From Pieris napi (Eukaryota > Arthropoda > Insecta > Lepidoptera > Pieridae), in NCBI RefSeq assembly GCF_905475465.1, contig NC_062237.1:9410501-9474500 (forward strand): a stretch of 64,000 bases of DNA, read 5' to 3'. Position 1 is the stretch's first letter. Every line of letters starts with the position of its first letter. A program made the translations under genes and the position numbers. The notes under the pieces are model-generated. The model did not search any database and was not told where the DNA came from. It saw only the letters and a program-made list of their open reading frames with translations. This document shows positions 35,477-46,295 of the stretch, piece after piece.

Positions 35477-38400
35477 ATGGAGATAGACTCATCTAACATA
35501 GATGAAAATAATCAAGAAAAACAATCTGTAGAAAGCTCGGTTATTCCAGAGAATGAAAAGCCTGAAACAAATATTCTACCTACACCAACAGCTCCCAATA
35601 ATATTAGTGACATCGATTCCACTTCAAATTCTGTAAGCAAAGAAGGCAAAGCCAAGAAACCCAAAAAACGTAAACCAAAAGTTCTTCGTGATGTTACTGC
35701 CCCTCGTCAACCTCTAACTGGTAAATATCTTAAGGACTAAATTTGTTTTTCTCATTGTGCTTGTGTCTTGATGGAAACAAAAATAATGTTTAACTATTGA
35801 AAATAAACTATAATATAAAAGACGGATAAATATGTAAAGGTTGAATGCAATGGCTGGTCTTATTGCAAGTTAAGATTAAAAGTCCTAGCTACATACATGG
35901 TTATGCAAAAAATTTCAAATATTACTAAGGTGCATAAATTGTGCATCAAACACATTTAATAAGAAAAATGTAGAATTAGGATCTTAAAGAAGACTTGCAA
36001 TTTAAGTGGTTGGAAATAATTTCTGGGATATATTGTAGGATAAAATATTGTAGATAGACCTTTGAATCCTAAATCTTACTTTGAAGGCTTTAAATTAATC
36101 AAGTGATTTGCAGCAATGTAATTATATATTTTTTTAATTACTGTTAAAAATACTTATAGGATATGTTAGGTTTTCAAATGAGCGTCGTGAACAACTTAGA
36201 GCACAACAGCCAGAGCTTGGCTTTGCAGAATTAACAAAAAAATTGGCAAGTGAATGGAGTAAGTTACCTGTAGAGGCAAAGCAACTATATTTAGATGCTG
36301 CAGATCATGATAAAGAAAGGTACCTGCAAAATTTTTTTAGTTATGTCATTTTATATTTTAACTATTGCTATTAAATCATTAATGCAGCTCTAGGTCTGAG
36401 TGATAAGTAATATGCTACATAACCTTATTTTAATTAATTATCAATTATTGTATATCATTATTTGTATTAAAGTATATAAGTGAGTTAATTTCAAAAATTA
36501 AAGTGAGTTCAATTCTAATATGTCATTCAAAATTATTATTATTTAAAAAATAAAATGTATTCATATAATATCATAGATTTTTGTCTTTCTTTTAAGGTAT
36601 ATGAAAGAGTGGACTGAATATAAAAAAACAGACTCATATAAAGAGTTTCGGAGACAGCAAATGGAACAAAAGGATCCTAATAGTTCAACAAAGAAGTTAA
36701 AACAGATCCAATCTAATGACAATAATAATGTTTCAGGTGAGAATGTAATATAAAAGGTAAAGATTGACGTATAAGAATAAACAAACAAGCTACTTTCTGT
36801 ACCCACACCTTATTATGCAAAGTTTTTTCCTATGGTCCCAGATTTATAAAATTTCTCTTTTTTTTTTCCTAAATACTAATTCTGGACATACTGTTTCCAT
36901 TAATAGGCATGTTAATTTACAGGTAATGCACTACTCGATCAAACAGTGCCAGTAACAAACACCACCTCAGCCTCTACAAACAATTCCAGTCGCCTAGCTA
37001 CACCGCCCAGAACAAGACCTTGTGTGACACCAGCATTAGTAAGTATCTTAACACGTAAGTTCGTATTAACGTTAAGTACGTATTCCAGAACATCACTATA
37101 ACTTCAATCTGCTTTCAAGAGCTGTCTTTTTTTTATTTGATTTTTGCATTAGGGCTTTTTTCACACGTACCACAACCACACTACGTCGCAACGACAAAAT
37201 GCTGTCAAGCAGTGGTTACGTGTGAATAGTGTCGCTGCAGCTTTATGTAGTTGCGTTGTGGTACCGACAAAATGTCGATGTGGTTGCATTGTCGCCAGTA
37301 GTTGCGATGCGGTTACGTCGTGTGCAGACACAGTTCGACTCGGTAACACGTTCCGCAATGAAAGCCGGAGTTGACTGACCAAACTCCTGGAATTCGAAGA
37401 GGAAACTTTGTCACCTTAGTCGAACGCAGAATGAATGAATCGGGGGAGGGGAAAGCGGCGGGCGCGCACTGTCGTTGCGTCTCCGCAACGTTTTGTTTGC
37501 GATGTGGTCGGCCACTAGTTCGCAGTGCCGCTGGTGGTCGCGTTGTGGTTGCGATGTGGTCGGTATCACACACACGGTCGATAACGACTGCAATATGTGG
37601 TACGTGTGAATAGTCCTATTCATTTTCAATACAAAACATACGCCCGGCCACGTGGTGTCGTTGAGGTGTGGTTGTGGTACGTGTGAAGAAGCCCTTAAGA
37701 CTGATTGATCAAGCGGAGATTGTTACTTGAGATAGCAATTGGAATATGGGACTCAAAGTTTTTAATTAGAAGAAACTTAAGATATCGACTTAAGATATAG
37801 AAAAAAGGTTGCGAATAATTTATGTAACAATATGCAGTATAAGCTTGTTATTCTAGGGTATATTTTATCTAATTTCTCTAACTTTAAATATGGCAAGGAA
37901 ATATAGAATGAAAACTGATACAGATATAAAATAAACAAAATTAAACTGGGCATTTATCATGGGAAACTTGTGATTCAAACTTACACAGTAGCTTTCTAGT
38001 GTGACCTCATGTAACAATCAAATACGTATAACGCGCCTAACAATCGCTATAGACGTTTGACTATATAAAATCTAATAATCGAGGAATCAAGCATTTAGAA
38101 TTATTAGGCGAATTGTCACAGATATTCATTAAGCCCCTGTAAACTGGTTGATAATGCATATAACCCAGGAAAATGTTACCCTGACCCTGTCAGGTTGCTA
38201 GGGCTTGGGTTCGATTCCCGGCTAATAATCTAATTTTTAAATTACAGGGAGAGGATCTTGGTGATACAGACATACCAATATTTACGGAACAGTTTCTCCA
38301 GCACAACAAATTAAGGGAATCAGAGTTACGACAGCTAAGAAAGGCCAATTCAGATTATGAACAACAGGTAATAACAACATACACATTACACATACTTCCA

Positions 38401-39199
38401 TTTTAGTTAGCAAGGCTATTCAGGATTGCACAACTAAAGCTAGAATTTTTATTCCAAAACGACTCTTTATTATAATAATTGCTAGGTATTTTATGAGGTT
38501 CATCTTTGTTAAATTTGTTATATTGACATTTTTGAGAAATTGAAACGAACTATAATTTAAGCAATGCATTATTGACAAATCACGCATAAGAGTATACTTT
38601 TTTTCAAGAATGCAACTTTGCAACGTCACGCTGAAGAAGTGAGCGCGGCGACAGCCCGGCTGCGAGCAGAAACCGCAGCAGCTGCGGAGCGTACAGCTGC
38701 GCTGGTTGGACATCGCAAAGCACTTGTCGCTGCCTTGGTGCAAGCTTTGCAGTCCACTATTTTACCTCTATCAGGTTCTTAATTTAATACTTGTATCACA
38801 AATGTGTTGAATCCAAAGGCCCCAAATATAATTTCTTACGAGTCAGAACTTAGATTGGTGATCACTTTATTACCTTCAACGACAGGATCAGTAGCTCTCT
38901 ACTCAAGTTTATTTTTAAATAATATATTACACACATGTTATGCTTCAAAATGCCTGTGTAGGCCTGTCTATAAATAATTTTGTTTCGTCATCTTAATCAG
39001 ATCTTAACCAGTTGCACAAATTTTTAAAAACTTGTTAATTTTCACAGGTGGGCCAGAAGGTGCAACAGAAAACAATATAGAGGAATATATGGAAAAATTG
39101 CAAAAGATGGTAACTGAGAACAAGAACAATGCATTGCTAAAGCAAGCTCTTGACAATCTTAACTATGTTTCATTTCATCTGCCAGTCCTGGGTCAATAG
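35477..39199 (+). CDS. HMG20A: HMG-box protein HMG20A/B-like (iBRAF/BRAF35)
   Basis: Seven exons (35477-35720, 36160-36319, 36597-36736, 36923-37038, 38248-38367, 38609-38774, 39048-39199) give 365 aa. After a Ser/Asn/Glu-rich start and a basic stretch (KKPKKRKPKVLRD) comes one HMG box at about residues 75-145 (PRQPLTGYVRFSNERREQLR, ELTKKLASEWSKLP, KERYMKEWTEYKKT). Then come a Thr/Ser/Pro linker, the family signature DIPIFTEQFLQHNKLRESEL RQLRKANSDYE, a coiled coil, and the C-terminal IEEYMEKLQKMV. HMG20 proteins join LSD1-CoREST complexes at neuronal and other genes; that role is from the family. The HMG box plus DIPIFTE coiled-coil pairing makes the call firm, but A versus B cannot be separated. 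Intron 4 carries a 543-bp MITE. Confidence 0.93.
37152..37694. mobile_element. MITE, GGGCTTTTTTCACACGTACC family, 543 bp, TTA duplication
   Basis: The left end GGGCTTTTTTCACACGTACC and the right end GGTACGTGTGAAGAAGCCC are inverted repeats continuing into CACAACCACA / TGTGGTTGTG. TTA lies directly on both sides (37149-37151, 37695-37697), as in PIF/Harbinger insertions. The interior is rich in short CACAACCACA/GTTGTGGT motifs and is GC-rich against the host intron. No transposase. Confidence 0.9.
38150..38232 (+). repeat. SINE-like segment with B box
   Basis: CTTGGGTTCGATTCCCGG has a tRNA B box with a T-arm-like stem. The sequence before it (AACTGGTTGATAATGCATAT, AGGTTGCTAGGG) does not fold as a complete tRNA. 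It is probably a SINE or tRNA relic just before HMG20A exon 5. Confidence 0.35.
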
Positions 39200-40508
39200 G
39201 GTTACACAAGAAGGATAGCCAGGATAGAAAAGTTTAGAATAGTAATGGACACATCAAAATGGCGACATTTGGAGATGTTTATTAAGAGACAAGCTGATTA
39301 GTTGTAATAATAATAATAGTATGATATATAGATGTATAGAAAGAATGTAAATATTAAAAAAGGCGACTAAGTTACAGTAATGATAAATCAATAATTACTT
39401 AATTATAAACATATAATAGAAGGGGAGCCCAAGAATGTAAATAGAGATTCACTTGCCTATTGAATTGTGACAGTTTAATGCTAAAAAAAAAAATGAAGTC
39501 TTATGGGAAAGCTATACTAGCGCGTCAGATATAATGCGTATGCATCCCGCGTCTTTCTGAAAGAGGAAAAATAATAATCTGCCGGTTTGCATGGTGGGGC
39601 TGACCGTCAGATGGGGTAGAAAATATAATAGAGCGTCAGGTCAGGTAAGGGATTCTTAGTGAACCCTCTAGCAGCCCCTATTTAGAAGACTCGACGATTT
39701 TGCCGCGACCATAGGTTTTTTTTTACGGGCGTTTTTCTAAATGAAAAAAAAAAACAGTGAACATTCAAGTGTGTCAGAATATTATATTATACAGACGCTT
39801 TATGTCCGTATCGTACCGAACATAATGCACATATCGTCCTCATAAATGTCGACGATCTGCCAATTTTGTGGATGATTCAAAAAGTGCGATTTTTATTAAC
39901 GATTTAGCTATTCGGTTTGTGCAACGTATTATGTCGTGAAACTAAAATAAAAATTTAACCGTGGTGGCATTTTTTCTAGCAATCTATTTTTTTACTAATC
40001 TAATTTGCCCTAAACATTTTACCATGTCCAGGTTATGGTGGATACTTCACAAGGTTGCTCTCCATTTTTTATTGATACCCCGCTTGGGCTTCTCTACTAT
40101 AAATGTAATGAGAATAAATATTATGTATTTTATTTGATAAACAAAGACATGGAAAATAATTTGGCAGAAATCACATATTTTCTATACCACCTCTTATTAA
40201 TGAAGTCTAAATATTGACAATAAAACAGTTAAATACATTTACCTTTTATTTTACAATATTATCTCGTAATTGCTGTGTATACTCTAAATTACAAATGAAA
40301 TCTAATAAAACAAAATAATATGAAATATAATAAAATAGTTATAGACCTGCTACATAATTGACAGGAATTATTCTTATATTTTACATGGAGGAACCATAGT
40401 GAAAATTATTGTTTTTCTGAAGGTGTCCAAATTTATGCCCTGTCCATTACTTAATACAATTACTCTGTATGCCTGTAGGCATAATTATAGTAAAATTTAG
40501 AATTTTGT
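39200..40508. other. Convergent 3' ends of HMG20A and SLBP, with unassigned repeat
   Basis: Spacer of 1.3 kb. Sequence at 39510-39720 (GCGTCAGATATAATGCG, GGTTTGCATGGTGGGGCTGA, GAGCGTCAGGTCAGG) is GC-richer than its surroundings and looks like part of a dispersed repeat. I cannot name or bound it. The ORF at 40035-40217 has no recognisable motif. Confidence 0.4.
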
Positions 40509-41214
40509 TTATCCCTCACTTTCTATATCAGAATAATGGTCAGCTTTAGAACTTTTACCATCAACATCATATTCATGTAATTTCTTTCTCCATATTTTGA
40601 TGAGCATATCCCAAGACCTCCTACTATACTTAGAATACTTATCTGGTGTTTTTGGGTCTTCTTTTGCTCTGTCTGATCTAAAAACATTTCAGAAAATATG
40701 AAATGTTAGAAAAAAAAATCACAAAACTAATTATTAATACTTACATAGAAATCTTAGATAAGTAATTCTGGTAGCCAACAGTATTTTTTCCAAAATCAAT
40801 TTGTTTTTGACGTCTCTGTAAAACTGAAGCATCCATCTCGATTTCCAATTCCTTTTTTGGTTTACCACTGCCTCCACTACAATTTTAATAATCATTTATC
40901 AATACCAATTAAACTATTTATCTTTCATTCAGTTAAATTTACACTTTTGATTTCATACCTAGAAACACTTTCAGTATCATGTTCAGAATTATGACGTTTT
41001 TGTTTTTTTCTACAACTTGTTTTATCTTTGGTTTCCAACTTCATCTTTTCTTTTGTGGCTCTTCGACCTTAAAAGACACGTTAAATTGTAGATAGGTAAT
41101 AACGACTACATTAAGCAGTGTTTTTATAAACACTGCAACATATAATAACAAACCATTTTGTTGTTGCGGCTCATTTTCACTGGTAGCAGTGATACCAATG
41201 ACACATGCACTCAT
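40509..41214 (-). CDS. SLBP: Histone RNA stem-loop binding protein
   Basis: Minus-strand exons 41214-41154, 41067-40959, 40876-40745 and 40677-40509 give 156 aa. The start is MSACVIGITATSENEPQQN. The RNA-binding domain covers about residues 72-140: ASVLQRRQKQIDFGKNTVGY QNYL, then DPKTPDKYSKYSRRSWDMLI KIWRKKLHEYD. These are the SLBP hallmarks, including YSRRSWD that holds the histone stem-loop. SLBP binds the 3' stem-loop of replication-dependent histone mRNAs and recruits U7 snRNP for cleavage, then accompanies the mRNA to the cytoplasm. The N-terminal region is short compared with human SLBP (270 aa). After the domain comes a brief tail with acidic serines (SDIESEG), reminiscent of the acidic processing tail of fly SLBP. 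The TPNK motif reads TPDK here. Confidence 0.95.
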
Positions 41215-41774
41215 ATTGAAGATACTTAAATTTTAATAGCATAAGATAAAAAAAATGCCTTAACACGCTCACTAAACTATCTTAAAACTATAGCTTGATT
41301 TGTAAGCTCAGAACGATAAAAATTCAATGCTCTAGCAAATGTTTTAAATAATAGTACATCTCAAACTTTCAAGTAAAGGGGACTAACATTAATGAATTTT
41401 ACTGAAAATCACTAATTGAATCATTTCAACTTCGTTTCAACTTTCAACTTCCAAGCGACAAGCACACCGTATTAACTTTTAACCCGCGTAAACAATTCTT
41501 TAGAAAAGACGTACCTATCACGTAAGTCGCGACAAAATTGACATTGCGTCTTGTGATAAAAATTGTATTTTTTGACTTATCTGTGGTAATTAATGTTTAA
41601 TAAAAAAAATATGGTTTTGTGGTTGAGTGGGGGGAAGATTAAACGGTTTTTTGATGAGATGATCAGAGTTGTGTTTGTAACTCTTGTAGAACAATAAATA
41701 TTAACCTGTACTAATTTATGGATGTGATTAGTAACAAGCAAAAACCATACTTTTCTATCATATCATTAACATTG

Positions 41775-41815
41775 AAATAAGAGAAAACCTTTAAAGAATA
41801 TAAGGTTTTAATAAG
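41775..41815. repeat. Short dispersed repeat shared with 49783-49823
   Basis: GAAATAAGAGAAAACCTTTA followed by AAGAATATAAGGTTTTAA recurs almost exactly at 49783, inside the long element there. Confidence 0.75.
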
Positions 41816-41871
41816 CTAAATTAACAGTAAAATATTTTGATTACATTTGATACATTGACAAAAAGACACAA

Positions 41872-42219
41872 GTGATGATGATGGTAGACCTATCGGTGCT
41901 AGACCTACGAAGTGTTGGCTCGGGCGTTAGTGATGATGGTAGATCGGTTTCTAGCTCTCTGCTATTATCAGATTGGTTCACTAAATTCTGTAAAGGTCAT
42001 GGACTTTCTCTGAAAAAACCTCAATTGCTTGAACATTTCAGAAAGAAACATATTGACCCGTATATTATTCCGAAAGAAGGGGACACCCGACACCGTCCTC
42101 TCGAACATTTAAAGACGATGTTCCAGGACCAGATTGGTTCCACGAAAAAAAAACAAAACTGTAAGGCCATTGGCTTATTTCGATTTCACGAGCAAAGACA
42201 GGAGGGCAACCTAATGTGA
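41872..42219 (+). pseudogene. Possible pogo/Tigger-type transposase (CENP-B HTH) fragment
   Basis: The ORF of 115 aa contains LSDWFTKFCKGHGLSLKKPQ, which resembles the W-x2-F-x-K/R-H-x-L-S-L-K/R-K-P motif of the CENP-B-type helix-turn-helix in pogo/jerky transposases. No DDE domain follows, and the last third looks out of frame. A diverged remnant is the best reading; a host gene is unlikely. Confidence 0.4.
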
Positions 42220-42334
42220 TACTTTTAACGCTTTTTTTTTGTTCGGTTGAAAAGCGTACGATTTTAAAAAATTTTAGCTGCTCCAAATGTCAAAACCTTT
42301 ATACTTTTTCTACGGCTTCGGCCACATCGTCTTA

Positions 42335-42797
42335 TGGGGCGTTCCCACGGAGCGTTAATCACGACAGTCAACTACGCTAGTCAACTGTCGTTCGTGACAC
42401 TCACGAAAGTGTGAATTGATGAAACGTTCACATGGTTGGGGGATTTCGTGCCGTACACGCTTCGTGTTTCGACTTAGTCATTATCGAAACATCGATATAT
42501 AAATCTCTATCACGGTATTCCTCCAAACTTGGATCATATAACACCTTTTCCATAGAATATAACTCCAAAAAACCCGTAGTTTCACTGTCGTTAAACTTAA
42601 TTCCACGTTGTTGTGACGACATCTTGGCTTCACGAACGGTATATCACGACTGAAAATCAAACACGTTTCATCTATCCACGCTTGAGTCGTGCGCCGTTCC
42701 TCACGAAAGCAAGTTTAACGCCTATGCGTTCACACAGAAGTGTATTTCACGAAAGCGTGGTTGACTGTCGTGATTAACGCTCCGTGGGAACGCCCCA
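42335..42797. mobile_element. MITE, TGGGGCGTTCCCACGGAGCG family, 463 bp, TTA duplication
   Basis: The left end TGGGGCGTTCCCACGGAGCG…TTAATCACGACAGTCAAC and the right end GTTGACTGTCGTGATTAACG…CTCCGTGGGAACGCCCCA are perfect inverted repeats of 37 bp. TTA lies on both sides (42332-42334, 42798-42800). Repeated CACGAAAG and CGTTCAC motifs lie inside. The perfect ends suggest recent activity. PIF/Harbinger origin is inferred from the TTA duplication. Confidence 0.93.
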
Positions 42798-42994
42798 TTA
42801 AGTATACTATTTTAATCTTGCAAAAACGCGCTATTACGTCAATTTATTGCTTGAAACCAGGCACTTCACTTAGAAATTTGTTCAACGAAATCGATATTTT
42901 GACGGTACCTTCCCAATATATTTGTATCGTTACTATAAATCGTTTTTGTGCGTAGTAATATTAGTTCTCTTTTCAAGTACAGTGACATTCACAA

Positions 42995-43550
42995 TAGGAA
43001 TACAAGAAATAAGGGAAAACTTTTCGAGCCATCTTACAGGTTGCAGAAAATAAATACTTAATTTATGGGCTTATAACATGATTCCTAATGAAATATTGGA
43101 ACTGCCTTTAATCAGATTTAAAACACATATTAAAAAAACATTAATGTGTAAAGGTTACTACACAGTTAATGACTACATAGAAGACAAAAACGCTAGGCAT
43201 TACTTCTAATTATATTGTTATAATTTGTTTTGTTATCTTTGATGTGTTGTGAATACCTATGTGTGTAATGGTGAATGTGGTAAATCACAGAACACATTTT
43301 TATTTTATTTATGTAACTCTAATTACGTTGTGGTTTATGACCTTTTTATTTGAATAATTATAATGTAGAGGGAGGGTAAAACTTGCTGAGTTTCTTGCCC
43401 GTTCTTCTCAGAACAAGGCCTCCTGGTAGTTATGCGAACGGAAGGCGTAGTCTTGCTCTTTCGCGAATTTTGTAAACGTTTTTGACATTCATAAGCATGC
43501 CCTAGACGCATCTAAACTGAATAAACGTATTTTGATTTGATTGATTTGAT
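42995..43550 (+). mobile_element. Jockey-like LINE, 3' end
   Basis: It encodes the C-terminal end of a non-LTR ORF2 with one stop and one frameshift: TRNKGKLFEPSYRLQKIN, then YNMIPNEILELPLIRFK and MCKGYYTVNDYIEDKNARHY before TAA at 43207-43209. After it comes a 3' UTR with GAACAAGGCCTCCTGG and CATTCATAAGCATGCCCTAG, then AATAAACG and a TGATTTGATTGATTTGA tail. This is a 5'-truncated dead copy. Confidence 0.85.
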
Positions 43551-43810
43551 ATACATACCTAGGATGTTGCACGTAATTATTTCTGGACGTAGTTAAGAGG
43601 CATGGTTACTAAATAAAACAATTGCAATTATTAAATAATTACGTAATATTACACGATATACCTACAACCATAATTAAAAAATTTAGAGGTGTCAAGGGAC
43701 ACCCGGATGGAACGAAATTCCTTTCGATTAATTTATATGTTAATTGGTATCATAGATTTAGTACAGTATGATAGATTTTCTCGACACTAATCTTACGACG
43801 AACAAAAAAC

Positions 43811-43904
43811 GCCAACATCACGAGGTGTTCCCAGGCGGTCACCCATCCAAGTACTGACCTCGCCCGACGTTGCTTAACTTCGGTGATCGGACGAGAACCG
43901 GTGT
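43811..43904 (-). pseudogene. 5S rRNA, 5'-truncated copy
   Basis: On the minus strand the sequence reads ACACCGGTTCTCGTCCGATC, then ACCGAAGTTAAGCAACGTCG, GGTCAGTACTTGGATGGGTG and ACCGCCTGGGAACACC…GTTGGC, followed by GTTTTTTG. This matches insect 5S rRNA from about nucleotide 27 to the 3' end, with the internal promoter (A box, intermediate element, C box) and a T-run present. The first quarter is replaced by unrelated sequence, so the product could not form helix I. Confidence 0.88.
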
Positions 43905-45235
43905 ATTACAATAGCAAATAGCAAAAAAGTGTTGTGACAACTTTTCGTAAGAATTTTTTCCGTCTAGCTTCGTTCCAATAAACCATTTATTAGGTATTAA
44001 TAGTGGCAATATCTGATATGAATAGCTTTTTTATTTATTTGCAGAACTAAAATTTTATTTTTAGTATAAATTTAGATAGATATGGTAGTTTCAAATTTTA
44101 ATGTATTTAATTTTTACTTGTCTTTGCAAATTCGGTAATGTATACATAATCCCCTGGAAATATCAACTAGGTACGTTGGAAATTTATTTCCTGTTACCAG
44201 GCAAAGTTTGAGAATAACTGAATTTTTGCATGTCACTTTGGAACGAAATAAGATCGAAACTTTTGTATATTTGAGCGTTTCTAGATTTTTTTGCCAATAT
44301 CTGTCATTCTCAGGTACCAATAAAGTAGACAGCTAACAACTTTTTTGTATATGTTATTTTCTGATAATAGTTTTCCTTATAAACAAATATATAATTTTCT
44401 TTCTTTAAGACATATTATATATGTTTTATTTATTCATTTTCATTCAAAAAAATTACAAACAAAAAACATCTAAAACGCCAATGTATGTAAACGTACATGT
44501 CTACTCTATGTATCTATAAGTTAACTATACCGAGATTTTACACTCAGTTTATTTATGCATCGTCAGAGATTAAGCAGCATGCATTAAATATTAATAAAAA
44601 TGATCTAAACTATTAAAACGAAACATTTTAATGTTGTCCCAGAAAAAGTTCCTCAAACAAATTTCCCTTTTTGTTATCAATTTTAAGCGTGTTTAAGCTA
44701 ACTTAATACCAATGTATTCTAGTTATTTCGATAAGGCGACTAGGAACGTTTAATTTGGTAATTGGTATCACCATTTTGGATAAACAATCAGTTTTAAACG
44801 GCCCAGCGTGTTATGTAGACGTTAAAAAAATTTGTATCGCATTTTATTCCCGCTTTTGTTACCCTTTCTTGGAAAGTAGACAATATTTAAAATTGTTTTT
44901 TTCATTTTAAGGTAGTAAAACCCTCAATCTCAATATAATTGCACAAAGCTAAATGTTACATTAAACAGCGGATTTGTTAAAGTTACGTATTACTGGAAAA
45001 AGGTTAGTAACAAAAAAGGAATTATAAGGTTCTGTTTATATGTGACGGTACAATAAAATGCCTCTTATTCCGGCAGAAGTCGTCTTCGGATAGACTTCGG
45101 TATACTCACAGGAATGTCGACTGAAATAAGTACTCTTAAATTATTAAATTCGACAAAGACAGCATAAAATTTCAGATTTTCAGAAACATTAAAAAAAGTT
45201 TAAAAAGGTTTTGATAAAGCACAAAGTCATATAGA

Positions 45236-45316
45236 CTTTATTAATAAAAATAAATAATAAAAATAAAATAAAATAATAAAAATAAATAAATAATAAAAAT
45301 AAAAAAATAAAAAAGA
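45236..45316. repeat. (AATAAA)n-like microsatellite
   Basis: An A/T tract of AATAA and AATAAA units with no C and almost no G. Confidence 0.9.
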
Positions 45317-46295
45317 ATAGAGGTTTTTATTTTTTTTGTAATAAATACCACAAATTTCACCGATTCTAATTAAAAAAAATAAAAGTTAGGTTGATAAGCT
45401 ATAATTATGGCATAAAGAATTTCTCATTATATAGATTTTTTTTAACATTTCTTAAGAGTGGCAAAAAAATATAGAAATGCTCATTTATCTTACCCCGTAA
45501 TTTTTTTTTTTGGGTAAAGATGGAATTTTGAGATATTTCCTAATGACTAATAATAGCCATATTTTGATTTGATTTCGTAACTAAGAATCAAATACTATAA
45601 TTAAATATTCTTATGAAACAGTCGTACCTATCTTGTAATTAAAGTTACAGTACACGGGGTAAGATTAAATCACGACGCAGAAATTATTCAAATTACGCAC
45701 TCTGGGCGACTAACTTCGAATGTGGTTTGGAACGTTAGAAACTGGAGGTTTCATAAAAATACTAGCTCTCAAATAAATACCTTAAAATTGGTGTTATATA
45801 CGTTTATTGTCTTACCCCATTTTCATTTTGCCCCCACTTACCCTAATTAATTTATGGAAGAAGGCTATACCACTATTCGCTATATTACATTAGGTATGCT
45901 ACTACGAGCATCGGAAAGTAAACGAAAATGTTAGCACAGCAATAATTCTTTTTAAACTATTAGGTTATCAGTTAGACATTCAGTATTGATATTATTGGAA
46001 TTTAATAATATCTCAGTAATATGACCTATTTAGGCTTCCAAGCATGTGTGCTAAACTTGGTATTTGGACACAAACTCGAGACGATTGTTTGGTAGTTTTG
46101 TATATATAGGCATTCAGCAATTTTAGGAAGGTAATAAATGATGTTGACAGAAAGCTTCCATCGTCGGTGTCGCAAAACTTATATTTAATTGAATTGCTTC
46201 TTTTTAAATTAAAACTAGTCTAGAACCTTTTTCTCTGAAGCTCATTGGTAAGAAAATCATGAACTATAAGATATATATATTATTTATTATGATTT

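Larger units (their letters stand above)
41215..46295. other. Repeat-rich intergenic region
   Basis: Five kilobases with no intact gene. It contains a transposase-like ORF (41872-42219), a 463-bp MITE (42335-42797), a LINE 3' end (about 42995-43550), a 5S rRNA copy (43811-43904) and an A/T microsatellite (45236-45316). Between 44350 and 46290 I see AT-rich sequence with CTTACCCC/GGGGTAAG blocks (45490, 45656, 45812) but no definable element. Confidence 0.6.

Noticed and set aside
35477..35740. Single-exon 87-aa protein
   Set aside because: It is exon 1 of the HMG20A-like gene; reading past the GTAAAT donor at 35721 gives the false C-terminus.
38150..38232. tRNA gene
   Set aside because: A B box and T-arm-like stem are present, but no acceptor, D-arm or anticodon arm could be folded; it is more likely a SINE relic.
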